From positions 318,924,283-318,988,282 of the forward strand of contig OZ010791.1 of assembly GCA_963932465.1 (NCBI GenBank): a DNA stretch of 64,000 nucleotides. Direction: 5' to 3'. Origin of the DNA: Maratus speciosus (lineage: Eukaryota; Arthropoda; Arachnida; Araneae; Salticidae). Positions 10,555-21,125 of the stretch are shown in pieces. The notes below the pieces were generated by a model, which worked only from the letters and a program-made list of their open reading frames with translations, made no database searches and had not been told where the DNA came from. The stretch's first letter is position 1; every line of letters starts with the position of its first letter. A program made the translations under genes and the position numbers.

Positions 10555-11820
10555 GATAATAGAGACCGTATAGGGACTCTACCCAGCAAAATTCAAGGTA
10601 GTTCTGGAAAAAAGGCTTACTGATGTTTTTTGGGTCGCTGAATCTGAACTTTTAACTTCCCACTAAATTTTTCTCAGCAAACCACCAAAATTTTGATAAA
10701 ATGCCCCAAAAAACGGATTTTATTAAGGGGTCTTGTACCTTTTAAACGCGTCGAAAATTAACGAAAAACTTCAAACTTTGAATTAGTCTATCTTCAAAAC
10801 CTTTTTATGTATAAACATGAAATTTTGGATATTGATTAAACAGATTGTGTTTTGTAATATACTACCAACAGAAATTTATTAACCCTTTACAGAATTTGTG
10901 TATTGTTGAAATCAAAATAGCTCTTTTTTTTACCCCATAAGTCATTGCGCGCATGATATCTTGAGAAAGTATGTATGGATTGTCATGAAATTTGGAAAAT
11001 ATACTAAACAAATATGTGTGTTTAAAATTATCTACTTTTAAGTATTTACAATGGTAATATTTTTAGTTATGACTATTTTTATTCATTAAAAATACAAAAT
11101 TTTAATTTTTTTTTGCGAAAATATTTTTTTATATAGTTAATGAAATAATTTTAGCCTAAGAGTAGATCATTTTAAACAAACATATATGATTAGTATCTTT
11201 ACCGAATTTCATGCGAATCCATACATACTTTCTCAAGATATCATGCGCGCAATGACTTATGGGGTAAAAAAAGAACTATTTAGATTTCAACAATACACAA
11301 ATTCTGTAAAGGGTTAATAAATTTCTAATGGTAGCATATTACAAAGCACAATCTGTTTAATCATTACCCAAAACTTCATGTTTATACATAAAAAGGCTTT
11401 GAAGATAGACTAATTCAAACTTTGAAGTTTTTCGTTCATTTTCAACGCGTTTAAAAGGTACAAGACCCCTTAAAAAAATTAATTTTGTTTGTAGTTTTAG
11501 GGAAAAAGTATCTAGAAATTCATAAAGTAGACAAATTTTGCAACAAATAAAATATATTACATTATGACTTAGAATGAATGGGGAGACGAGGACCGGCCTC
11601 GCAACATGTAAGTTGGGCAATTCCACATAACCACTCGCATCGTTTATGTTCGCTCTCCCGTCTCCCCTTCGAATTTTCCTTATAAGGTTTACTTTAAGTT
11701 TTTTGGGTCGCTGAATTCGAATTTTAAACTTCCCACTAAAATCCCCCCAAAACTCATCCAAAATAGTTGTTTATTGTTTTAGGGGAAAAGTATCTAGAAA
11801 TTCAGAAAGTAGACACTAAG
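10555..11820 (+). repeat. R1 dispersed repeat, cluster 1 (interrupted by a MITE)
   Basis: The family I call R1 has the landmarks 'ATAGAGACCGTATAGGG', 'GTAGTTCTGGAAAA', 'TTTTTTGGGTCGCTGAAT' followed by 'TTAACTTCC', and 'AAGTATCTAGAAATTC'. Here the first unit is split by the TTAA element at 10727-11469; a second partial unit follows at about 11690-11820. Other clusters are at 14.6-15.2 kb and 30.6-31.6 kb. The unit is noncoding, roughly 350 bp and arranged in short direct arrays. Its class is unknown. Confidence 0.7.
10727..11469. mobile_element. TTAA-flanked MITE with long inverted arms
   Basis: The element is flanked by TTAA at 10723-10726 and 11470-11473. Its ends begin GGGGTCTTGTACC in inverted orientation, and the inverted match runs for roughly 270 bp on each side (10727-11000 and 11205-11469) with only a few differences. 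The spacer of about 200 bp is AT-rich and noncoding. TTAA target duplication is typical of piggyBac-type transposases, so a piggyBac-mobilised nonautonomous element is the simplest reading. It sits inside an R1 unit, which gives a clean empty-site comparison with the other R1 copies. Confidence 0.75.
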
Positions 11821-12337
11821 CGCGACGATTTCTGGCTCATCCCCAAGATTAAAATTGTCCACAAAAATAACACGAAAATCAAAACGAACTCGACGGCTGA
11901 ACTTGGGAAGATAACAAAAGGGAATCTTTATTGTTTTTTCTAGCGATGCTAGGAGTTGTGGCGCAAGTGTGTGTGTTTTGTTGGAGCCTACTTTGGCGGC
12001 GATTAAATAAATGTGTAGTTATGTTGTGAAATCAAAGTGTTACAACGAAATTCCTGGAATTTTTTGGCTGCCCCTCGTAGTATGGTACAAAAAGTTTAAT
12101 TTTTTTTGTTGCATTGATAGTTTATTGTATAATAAATATGTGTGCATTTTTTAGTTTATTTTTTCCAGTGGTACGTCAGCTGTAACTGTGCAAGTTTACT
12201 TACGCGTCAGAGGCAACATGAGATGAGCACTATGAAATTTTTCTTTCGTCTGAAGAAATCGTGAGAAAAAGCCTATGGAATGATACAAAATTATACTTTA
12301 GAGTATGTTTATTCGTTCAGTACAGCAAGAAGATGGC
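11821..12337. other. Spacer, nothing recognised
   Basis: Mixed sequence with somewhat higher GC at 11820-12070. I recognise no coding frame or repeat here. Confidence 0.4.
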
Positions 12338-12341
12338 TTAA

Positions 12342-13031
12342 GGGGGTCCGGGGCTAAAAATTCTCAAAACAAAATGCATTTTTTATTTATTGGCTAAAAA
12401 AAAATACTGAGTTTTTAGCGTTAAATACCGCAAAGCACATTATTTTATTTTCATTAGAGCGAAAGATATAACACCTTTTGCCTTGAGAAGCGATGCATCA
12501 GTTGCTCCTGACGAGAACTTGAACTTCATTTAGCTCAGAAAGAATTTTTTCACGATTTGTCAACTTTAAAAGAATATATCTAAAGTTCTTTGCAAGATAC
12601 ATGTATGAAATTTTCAACAGAGATTTTGTGCTATATTTCCAACAAATTGTCTTCAGGATTTTTAATTCTGAGTGGTAATTGTGAGAATATGTTAATTAAT
12701 TCAAAACTCACTAATAAAAAAACTTCATTTTTTTTTACTTACTTTCTTTTATAAAATTCATAATCACTGTTTTAAGAAATCCTGAAGACAAATTAAAATG
12801 ACAAATTTTCTGTACACAAAAGTGTAAAAATTTTGTAAATCGAATAATTAATTCCAGAGTTATATCAAAAAATAAATATGTTTAAAATTTTAAAAGTTTA
12901 ATTTTTTAAACAAAATATTTATAATTTTTCAGTATTTTTGTACATGCAATATTATTATATTAAAACATATTTCAGAACAAATTTTCATAACAAAAACTAA
13001 AAAAATATATAATTTGGATCCCCTGAACCCC
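12342..13031. mobile_element. Second TTAA-flanked MITE
   Basis: TTAA lies at 12338-12341 and 13032-13035. The left end reads GGGGGTCCGGGGC and the right end, on the other strand, GGGGTTCAGGGGATCC, an imperfect inverted pair. Internal inverted matches include ACAAATTGTCTTCAGGAT near 12640 against its complement near 12780. It is 690 bp long, noncoding and AT-rich inside. Its size, target and G-rich ends resemble the neighbour at 10727-11469, so both may be mobilised by the same type of transposase, but their sequences are otherwise different. Confidence 0.6.
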
Positions 13032-13429
13032 TTAAAATATTTAAAGAAGAGTGACAATAAATTCAAAAGAAAAGAAATTCTAAGCATGTTTGTAATCACA
13101 GCGTGTACAAACGTAAAGACTACCGCTTCTGAGTTTGTCTGAGAAGATAACGATTAACCTTAACAGCACAACTATAAATATTGCAGACATAATTGGATTC
13201 CACCTATTCGTAGTAAAAGAAAACTTAAAGTTGAAACGTGTTTATGCGCGGTGGTTTCTGGGACTCCTAGTAATCGAAAAACGGAACATTTTCTGTTTAA
13301 TTTACCTTACATGAGATGTTACAGAACACATCTAGCCGTAATTTCCCACCGCGTATTGCTTCGATAGTTCCCATACACGATACTGAACCTGCATGAAAAT
13401 ATGACTAGCTCTGCCTTATTACAATAAAA

Positions 13430-13620
13430 CAAGTGGGTAAGTGTGATCACAGATCGCACAGACGGTTTCGTTTAATATTCCTTTCAAAACACTTTATCCT
13501 TTTGAAAAATCTGTTAGTTCCACGTTTCGCAACCAGGGGCGCACTCTATTCTAAACAAACCTCTATCCGAACGAAACTCCGTTTTACATACTATCCGTAC
13601 ATATATTAGTCGAAGGGATT
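13430..13620 (+). repeat. Single copy of the 56-57 kb array unit
   Basis: Two blocks match the tandem array at 56.07-57.66 kb: one with GCACAGACGGTTTCGTTTAAT at 13455-13480, and one running from CTGTTAGTTCCAC at 13511 through GGCGCACTCTATTCT and GAACGAAACTCCGTT. It is noncoding. This is a dispersed copy of a repeat that is amplified in tandem elsewhere in the window. Confidence 0.65.
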
Positions 13621-13769
13621 GGGCCCAAAGCACCCGAGATAAGTAGGCGCCCTTGGTGGTAAAAAGTGGAACTAAAATATGTAAGGCTATGGTGCATAAT
13701 ATGAAAGAATGGTCAAAGGGGTGTCGGCAAAAGTTGGAAAAGTGCTCCCCGTGTGAAAAGGACGGAGGT

Positions 13770-14515
13770 TAGAAAAATTGCTTAAAATACATAAGTTAGA
13801 GCCTGGAGAAGTAAATAATATAAGACTTTTTGAAAATTTTGTGATTTGTCGTGTAGTCTGAGGTATTCAGTCGAGAAGTCTGAGGTCGTATGCAAAAATT
13901 CATGTCTCCAACTTAGTTAAAGTCTCTCTTAGAAAGAATTCCTTAAAATACATAAATTGGTAGCTCAAAGGGTTAAACGTAAGACTTTTTCAAGATTTTA
14001 TTATTTGTCTCCTGGCCTTAGGTGTTCTGCTATAAGTATGTAAAATTTCAAATCTCCAGTTTAATAAGGGGCTCAGTTAGAAAGAATTGCTTAAAATACG
14101 CATGTGGGAGCCCAAAGGCTTAAATGTACGACTTTTTCAAAATTTTATGATTTGTCGTTTGATGTGAGGTGTTCAGCTATAAGTATGCAAAATTTCTCGC
14201 CTCCAACCTAATTAGGGGCTCACTTTGAAAGAATTGTTTAAAATACACATGTGGGAGCCCAAAGGGTTAAATGTACGACTTTTTCAAAATTTTATGATTT
14301 GTCGTTTGGTCTGAGGTGTCCAGCTATAAGTACGCAAAATTTCACGCTTTCAACCTAATTAGGGGCTCACTTAGAAAAAAATGTTTGAAATACACATTTG
14401 GGAGCCCAAAGGGTTAAATGTACGACTTTTTCAAAATTTTATGATTTGTCGTATGATGTGTGGTGTTCAGCTATAAGTATGAAAAATTTCAAGTCACCAA
14501 CATGTATAGTTTCTG
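13770..14515 (+). repeat. Tandem array, about five units of about 147 bp
   Basis: Units begin near 13772, 13932, 14080, 14227 and 14373, each with AAAGAATTGCTTAAAATAC or a variant, then GGGAGCCCAAAGGGTTAAA, ACTTTTTCAAAATTTTATGA and GTGTTCAGCTATAAGTATG. The later units resemble each other most. It is noncoding satellite-like DNA. The open frame at 14398-14583 lies wholly within it and is not a gene. Confidence 0.85.
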
Positions 14516-14529
14516 AGAACGGGCTCTGT

Positions 14530-14612
14530 GACGGACAGACAGACGGACGGACATACAGACAGACAGAGGAGCGAGACGAATAGGGTTTCGTCAGATGAAC
14601 GAAACCCTAAAA
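14530..14612 (+). repeat. GACGGACAGACA tail with perfect hairpin
   Basis: The tandem array ends in a GACA/GACG-rich tract, then a perfect 11-bp hairpin, TAGGGTTTCGT / ACGAAACCCTA with a 7-base loop (14581-14609). A similar GACAGACAGACGGACGG tract occurs at 35150-35172. This may be the 3' terminus of an element to which the array belongs. Confidence 0.6.
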
Positions 14613-14635
14613 ATACAGAATATCCCTTATTCATT

Positions 14636-15245
14636 ATAGTCCAGGCAATAGAGACCGTATAGGGGCTCTACCTATCAAAATTCATGGTAGTTCTGGAAAA
14701 AGGCTTACTGTATGTTTTTTGAGTCGCTGAATCCGGATTTTTAACTTCCTACCAAAATTTGGGTTGTTGCGGGGGAAATGCCCCTCAAAAAGGTTCTTAT
14801 TAAAAAAATCCATTTTTTTATTGTTTTCGGGAAAAAGTATCTAGAAATTCAGAAAGTAGACAAAATTTGCTACAAATTAGATGTGTGACATTATGACTTA
14901 GGATGAAGGGGGAGGGGGGATCTGCCTCGGAACATGCACGTGGTACTGCGTGAACTAAGTTACGCAATTCCACTTAACCACTCACACGTTTACATTCGCC
15001 CTCCCATCTCCCCTCCGAACTCTCTCTATAAGGTTTACTTTAAGTTTTTTTGGGTCGTTGAATCCGAATTTTTAACTTCCCCCCAAAATCCCCCCGTACC
15101 CACCCCCCAAATAGTTGTTTTTAACTTAAATTTCTTATTGTTTCAGGGGAAAAGCATTACGAAATTCAGAAACTAGACAAAATTTGCAACAAATAGGACA
15201 TATGACAATATGTCCCATGTAGGGGGTGGGAAAAGTTAAAAAAAT
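14636..15245 (+). repeat. R1 dispersed repeat, cluster 2
   Basis: Two direct R1 units, about 14636-14990 and 15040-15240, carry the same landmarks as cluster 1 ('GAGACCGTATAGGGGCTCTACC', 'GTCGCTGAATCCG', 'AAGTATCTAGAAATTC'). The first unit is uninterrupted where cluster 1 carries the TTAA element, so it serves as an empty site. Confidence 0.7.
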
Positions 15246-15353
15246 GCCGCTCTTTGGGTCTACTATCGCGCCTCCTGGAATACATCCTCCACTCCCCCCC
15301 CCTTCCTTTGAAATACCGTTTGCAGAAATGTGTTACTGTACACGGTGACTATA

Positions 15354-16290
15354 CAGGGTGTCTCAAAAGGTCGTTTACAAATTTAACATGCTGGTCTGTC
15401 ATATCATGATAAACAAGATTTACATAGGAACTTGAGTACGATAATGCAAACTGCGACCACTAGAAGGCGATGAGCACAGGCTTACTGGAGAGTGGGAAGC
15501 GTAATAATTTCAGGCGAGGACGTTGCAGGAGAAGGATGAATTGGTTTAGTAACGCAGAATTGGCCGATATGCATTACGTATATGGCACCGCGGATGGAAA
15601 TATGCGAGCCGCGGTACCGATGTACCTTGAGCGCTTCCCAAGCACCAAGGTCAGCCAAGTCATGTTTTGTTTGGGACTCTGCACGCAGATTGCGTGAAGC
15701 AGGAGCTTTTCAAGCATGTAGCCGCATCAGTCGAGAACGCACTACACGGACGCCTGTCGTAGAGGAAACCGTGCTACGAAAATTTGACAGGAACCCGCAA
15801 ACAAGTCTCCGATCAAACGAAAGCGTCTTGGGTGTACATCGTTCCAGCATTATGCGCATACTGCATGATTACACGCAACACCCCTACCACTTACAAAGAG
15901 TACAGGATTGTGCGTTGACGATTATCCCCAACGCGTTGCATTCGCACGCTGGTATTTGCAACAACGGGCCGAACAGCAGTGGCACGTGTCGGTGACACAC
16001 CTGTCCATTTTGAACAGGTCCGTGAATCCATGCGTCGACGATGTGAAACATGCATTGCGGCGAATGGAAGGAATTTTGAACACCGTCTGTAAATTAAACC
16101 ATGTTCTTTAATAAAAGTCACAGTAATACCTCTTTCGATAACCTTTCTTTCTTTCTATCCACACCTGTGCTCATCGTCCTCTAGCGGTCGCAGATTGCAA
16201 TTTCGAACACAAGTTCCTATGTAAATCTTGTTCCTCATGATATGACAGACCAGCATGTTAAGTTTGTAAATACCCTTTTGAGACACCCTG
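15354..16290 (+). mobile_element. Internally deleted Tc1/mariner-type element with DUF4817-like head
   Basis: Inverted ends start CAGGGTGTCTCAAAAG at 15354 and mirror at 16290, with TA (or TATA) on both sides. The inverted match continues for about 120 bp (15354-15475 against 16165-16290). The element is 937 bp long, shorter than a full mariner-type transposon, because most of the catalytic region of its transposase is gone. Its ends look well preserved, so it could be mobilised in trans. Confidence 0.75.
15470..16098 (+). pseudogene. Broken DUF4817/Tc3-like transposase
   Basis: The N-terminal part reads FSNAELADMHYVYG..GN, typical of the DUF4817 helix-turn-helix domain found in front of mariner-type DDE transposases in arthropods (15540-15650). 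The reading frame then shifts to +3 for the linker (about 15650-15900, including TSLRSNESVLGVHRSSI) and back for VDDYPQRVAFARWYLQQ (15912-15965). After a deletion, the last segment reads FEQVRESMRRRCETCIAANG (about 16016-16075), the usual C-terminal end. The DDE catalytic core between these parts is missing, so the copy is nonautonomous. Confidence 0.7.
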
Positions 16291-16392
16291 TATAGAAAAG
16301 TAGTAATACATTGTAGCAATTTCATAAATTTCACTCAATTATTTCTATGTGAGGGCAAAAACTTATTGACACACCCTCCTATATATATAATA

Positions 16393-19357
16393 AAAAAGTG
16401 GGTTGATTATTGCTTAGATTATTTTTAGGTAATTTTATAATTTTTTACACTATTTTTAACTTTCTATTTTCGGCACATATGGTATATTTCAAATATTATG
16501 TGTTGCATTTCTTTGTATAGAATAAGGTGAAAAATGAATGTCAATTATTAAATTTTACCATAACTAGAGGCGGTTTATTTTAGCCTAAAAAACGAAAGGC
16601 ATATTTTGTCTTCAAATAAGATTAACTTTTTTTCTAAGAATGTTATGATATATATTGTTTATAATACATAGAAAAATAAAATTGAAAATAATTTTTAGCG
16701 ATACATTTTATATCTAACTTATCTTGGCATTAATGTTCAACAGGATTTAGGAAATTATATAAAGCAATTCCTTTTTCTAGATACTTGTGTCATATAAATC
16801 ATCACCAATACTAATAATAATAATAATAACAATACAATATGAAAATGCAATATCTTTCAAATGTTTGTTTTGTGTTTTATGGTATATTGGAAAATGGATT
16901 TGGCGATCCTTATTTCTCATCCTTCTGATACAAGTTTTATAAACTTCAAAATTGAGATTTTTTACCGTTCTTAATCATTTTAAACGAATACCTTTCCATT
17001 ACTTTATCAAACAGTTTTAATGATTTTTTTAAAGCCATCATTTTTCTTTTATTCAAATGATTTTGAGATAAAATAACAGTATGTAAACGCAATTATTTTA
17101 GTAAAGGATTTTCGCCAGATGTTAATGTCATATTCATTTTTTAAAATATAACATTTCTAATTTAATCTCAATTTTCGAATTATCTTAAACAGTAATTATT
17201 TTAAAAAACAACCCACTCCAGAAATTAGGAGCATCTACATTCATTTTAAAACTAGTAACTTTTGACAAAATAAATTTTAGTTTCAAAAGTTGTTTTTGTA
17301 TTAGTTTAAGCTTTTCTGTTGTTTGCTTTCTTTTTTATGTACGCTCAAGATACGCTCATTTTATTTTTCCTTTAATAATTTTTGATAATTAATATTTTTT
17401 TTCCTTTAACGAGGAACTCCTTTCTGGCGTTTGGAACTTCATGATTCAATTTGGGTTTATTTTAATTTAAAATGACATTTAAATTTAAATTTGACTCCAA
17501 AAACGAACATTTAAAAAAGAAAATAAATAATTTAATAAATAATCTGCGGATATCTAAATTTTTTTAAGGGAAAGCCATTTATTACTAAGCAATTTATTTC
17601 TTTAAACATTTGTGTAATATAGATGCAATATGATAATATGAGGAAACTGTTTAATTCAAAGAAAAATTCTCTGTGAGTATTTGATATGATACTTTGTTCT
17701 AAAATATTTATAACAAAGAGTTAAAAAGAAAATTACTGTTAGTACATACAAAATAAATTAGAGACTTTTTTATTTAATTGTAAGCCTTGATGCTTTTGTA
17801 ATAAAATTTTATGCTAATAATAGTGAAAAAAGTTGTATATCACGTTTCAGAAAATGTCATGATTGAAAGAAATCTCAAATCTCATGAAGTGTTTTTTTTT
17901 CTTCTTCGTTATACACAACGGTGCAAATATCAAAGAATTTTTACCAGTTTACCGCTCTCTTTTCTAAAACATTCCAATCATATACGAGCAAATCTTTTGT
18001 CTATGTATGTGTGTCGGTGGGTGTCTGAATGCAAACTTTATCTAAAAGTAGACAGTACAACTTTGACTAAATGTCCAACCGTTTTGAGGTTCAAGAAGAT
18101 TAATGGATTAGGTCACATGTTCGAGAACATTTGATTAGTGGGTAATTTCATTTAGGGGTCACTACGGGTCAATGCATTTCTGTAGGAATGAAGGTTGAAA
18201 CAGTTATTATGTTGTTGAATAATTCGCAGAAAAGGAAGTACCAAAGTTGGCAATATTTCGCAAAATTTGGCCATATTTGCGATATTTGGTGCACAAAACG
18301 ACTTTCAAGATTGTAAGTGCCAAAACACATGTTTGTAGACAAATGAAAGCATGTCGCTAAAATTGGCGGTATTTCTCGAAATTTTGACGAATTTTGACGA
18401 AACATTGAATTTCAGAATCTTGAGAATTTTTCTAGAAATTCTTAATAGGAGACAAGATACACGATTCAACCAATCACAGTCTAACTAAAAATGTAGTTTA
18501 GAAGGTTCCCCTTTCGTTCTGAACATGTAAGTAATGTAAAATTTAGAAATATGTACATAGTTTCAACACTGATTGTTTCTATAAATAATACTGTTATAAA
18601 ATAAAATGATTTATAGCAATAATACAGCGAAAAATTATTGTTATATCGAGTTGAACACGAAGCTAATTTTAACCGTGCTTAGATCGTTCTTCCGATTGTA
18701 AGTATTAAGACAAATAATAAATTATGTGAAATTTATTAAATTTTTATTAAATACAGTTTATATTTATATGTCTTATATTTAAAAAAAGAATAATTTGTCT
18801 TTTTTGTATTTATTTATTGCAAATTTCGGCTTCTGTTTCAAATCTTCGCTATTTCTATTTGCAATTCTTAATAACTAAAAGCATTTCGTTTATCAAAATT
18901 AAAACGATAAAAAAATAAAACAAGCGGGGATTTGGAGAGAAAATATTTTTTGTAACAGTCGCTCTTTTTTGTTGTTGTTGTTGTTTTATGAAGTTTGCCT
19001 ATCAGAAGAAAGTTCATTTTTTTAAGCCTCTTCTGTGCGGAAAAACAAGTCATATCAGCTAAAATTATATGATGGACTGGAGATGCTTTCAACATCCGGT
19101 ATAAAAGTATCTTCGTATCCGGCTGGATGATGGATTAAATATGTGGACGACTAAGAAGAAAAAGTAGTTACTTAACATATTTTACTGTCGGATAAAGAAG
19201 TTTTCGATGGGTTTTCTTACATAAAAAGTTTTAATTCGTTTATGAAAAAGGACTTTGTGTATCTCGGAGCATATACTTCATATTTATCGACTAAAAAACG
19301 AACTTTTAAAAAATAGTCACATTTGTTTTTATAAATTCCTACCTGGATTTTAAAGGC

Positions 19358-19360
<3 letters not shown>
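16393..19360 (+). repeat. Large direct duplication, copy A, part 1
   Basis: This stretch aligns by eye with 58368-61220. Shared landmarks in order include 'ACTAGAGGCG' with 'TTTAGCCTAAAAAAC', 'AGGATTT..AAATTATATAAAGCAA', 'AGTAAAGGATTTTCG', 'TTATGCTAATAATAGTGAAA', 'GTAGGAATGAAGGTT' and 'TCATATCAGCTAAAATT'. Divergence is substantial, with many indels; 18215-18590 lacks a counterpart. No coding sequence is evident in either copy. It is an old duplication of noncoding DNA or a very large dispersed repeat. Confidence 0.75.
18960..19190 (+). promoter_or_regulatory. Conserved TATA-containing block, copy A1
   Basis: The core reads CAACATCCGGTATAAAAG at about 19092-19109, followed by TATCTTCGTATCCGGCTGGA and TGATGGATTAAATATGTGG. 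The same block recurs near 21165-21380, 60840-61050 and 62720-62920. TATAAAAG is a good TATA box, and the conserved stretch of about 40 bp after it spans where a transcription start would fall. No open frame follows, so whether it is a live promoter, a relic or just part of a repeat is unknown. Confidence 0.35.

Positions 19361-19363
<3 letters not shown>

Positions 19364-19413
<50 letters not shown>
19364..19413. repeat. (TA)n microsatellite
   Basis: About 50 bp of alternating TA adjoin the left end of the mariner-type element; a few TA units also follow its right end (20685-20696). The transposon inserted into a TA run, which fits the TA target of the superfamily. Confidence 0.95.
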
Positions 19414-19416
<3 letters not shown>

Positions 19417-20684
19417 GTGGTTATCAAAATAATGGAAACACCCTAGATTTTGAAGGAATTCTTTATTAATATGGCGTAGGACCGCCTTTGGCATGCAATA
19501 CAGCTTGGATTCGCCTGGGAATAGAATCATACAAATTTTGAATAGTGTTTAGAGGAATATTGTACCATTCTTCATGGAGATATTGTGAAAGTTCCGTGAG
19601 AGATGCCGGTGGAGGATATCGATTCCTGATTGAAAGCTCTAAAGTAGACCACAACGGTTCGATTATGTTGAGGTCTGGGGACTGTGCGGGCCAAGGTAGA
19701 TGTTCCACCTCATCCTCATGTTCATCAAACCATGATTGGACAACTCTGGCTGCATGAATAGGGGCATTATCATCCTGGAAAATTCCATCTCCTGCAGGAA
19801 ACAAAATTTGCATCATGGGATGGACCTGGTCAGCTAAAACTTCTCTATACTTCTCCCCAGTCATCCTTCCTTTCAGGGTTACGATTGGACGAGCAGGAAA
19901 CCATGACACGGCTGCCCATACCATGACCGATCCACCTCCATGCTTGACAGTTGGACGGAGGCAATCAGGATCATACGCTTGTGCAGGTGTTCTCCAGACA
20001 TGTACCCGTCCTGTTGTGGGGAACAATGTGAAATATGATTCGTCTGACCATATAACAGTCTTTCACTTATCAATCGACCAGGTTTTGTGGTTGTGGCACC
20101 ACTCTACACGACGTTTGGCATTAGCATCTGTGACAAGTGGCTTGGGAATTGCTGTTCTGTCGTAAATGTTCTCTTTATGAAGGTATCTCCAAACTGTAAT
20201 TGTTGACACTGGAGAATCCAGATGCTGATTGAGCTCTGCGGTCACTTTGGTTGCAGTTGTTTTCTTTTTAGACATTACAATCCGCTTCAATACCCGTCGG
20301 TCTCTTTCACTCAGCTTCTCCTTCCGTCCACTATTTTGCTTTGCTGAGCTTGTCTTTCCGCGCTGTGTGTATGCTGTCATGACTTTAGACACCGTACCTC
20401 TAGAAACGCCTATAAGCTGGGATGTTTCGGTCATCGTTGCTCCAGCTAGTCGGTCTCCTACAATTTGGCCACTTTGAAAATCTGTGAGGTCTGACATTTT
20501 ACGCTTCTGATAAAAAAAATCAAAACGTAGACAACTCATCTAGAGCTCGCCCATACTACCTAATACATGTACTTTTTATATTAAAAAAAATCTGGTAGCT
20601 ATGATTATATTTTAATGCTTACGAAGGGAATTTTTAAATGTCCCTTTCATTCACAAGTGTTTGCATTATTTTGATAACCACCTG
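19414..20684 (-). mobile_element. Nearly intact Tc1/mariner transposon
   Basis: The element is 1271 bp with inverted ends starting CAGGTGGTTATCAAAATAAT; over the first 27 bases the two ends differ at about one position. Flanking bases are TA on both sides. It carries one transposase gene on the minus strand that covers most of its length. Apart from one nonsense codon the gene is open, so this is among the youngest insertions in the window. It interrupts copy A of the large duplication and is absent from copy B. Confidence 0.9.
19466..20497 (-). pseudogene. Tc1/mariner-family transposase with one in-frame stop
   Basis: The transposase of about 344 codons starts at MSDLTDFQSG (20497); the upstream Met at 20539 would add 14 residues outside the usual N-terminus. 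The first third holds helix-turn-helix DNA-binding folds (for example LIGVSRGTVSKVMTAY) with a basic NSGRKEK linker. The catalytic domain shows VIWSDES (first Asp), FQDDNAPIH (second Asp) and SPDLNIIEPLW (Glu). I count 36 residues between the second Asp and the Glu, longer than the 34 of classic Tc1 and fitting DD36E-type families. The only break seen is a TGA at 20065-20063, between DNA-binding and catalytic parts; the frame continues unchanged on both sides. Family normal length is 330-350, so it is otherwise complete. Confidence 0.9.
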
Positions 20685-20696
20685 TATATATATATA

Positions 20697-21125
20697 TAAA
20701 TGATTTATGAAAACCATGAAAAAGAGGGTGCAAAACAACAATAAAAATCAATGAATATTTATAACTAAAAAACAATAAACAAACCACTCCTTGCTCTTCG
20801 AGAAGTGAGAGGAGTGAAAAAAACAGGCACCAAAAATAGAAATTGTATCCTCACAGGTTTCGCAAGATATGGCCAACCCACATACTCCAAAAGTATAAAG
20901 ATCAGCAAATAGACTTAAACATTCAAAAACTCAACGAAACAAAACTACTTTAAAAATATTAACGAAACAAAACTGCTTTAAAAACATAAACAACCAACCA
21001 ATTCAAAATCAAAAGAACCAATTTTAACTTATAAAACGTAAATAAAAAAATTTAAGCTGCGTTGCGCCTGATGCACTGGGTTGTTTGTTTTACACCTTTT
21101 AAAAGCATTATATATATATATATAT
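20697..21125. other. Unassigned insert in copy A
   Basis: This segment lies between the transposon and the resumption of the duplication and has no counterpart in copy B. It is A-rich with a somewhat distinct GAGAAGTGAGAGGAG block. No coding frame or terminal repeat was recognised. A short (TA)n run sits at 21110-21125. Confidence 0.4.

Noticed and set aside
11357..11761. 134-codon open frame on the minus strand
   Set aside because: It runs from the arm of the TTAA element into an R1 repeat, so it joins two unrelated noncoding repeats.
13770..14515. Regular repeats that could suggest a CRISPR array
   Set aside because: Units are contiguous, about 147 bp long, without unique spacers, in a eukaryotic repeat context; no cas genes are present.
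17811..18134. 107-codon open frame on the plus strand
   Set aside because: The corresponding region of the duplicate at 59.75-60.08 kb is interrupted by stops and indels, so there is no sign of protein conservation.
19090..19145. C/D-box snoRNA reading of the conserved TATA blocks
   Set aside because: ATGATGGA resembles a C box, but no D box with terminal stem could be placed consistently in all four copies.
18960..19190. snRNA-type pol III promoter reading of the TATA blocks
   Set aside because: An octamer-like motif occurs upstream in one or two copies only and too close to the TATA box; no snRNA-like sequence follows.
19815..20165. 116-codon frame on the plus strand
   Set aside because: It is antisense to the Tc1/mariner transposase.
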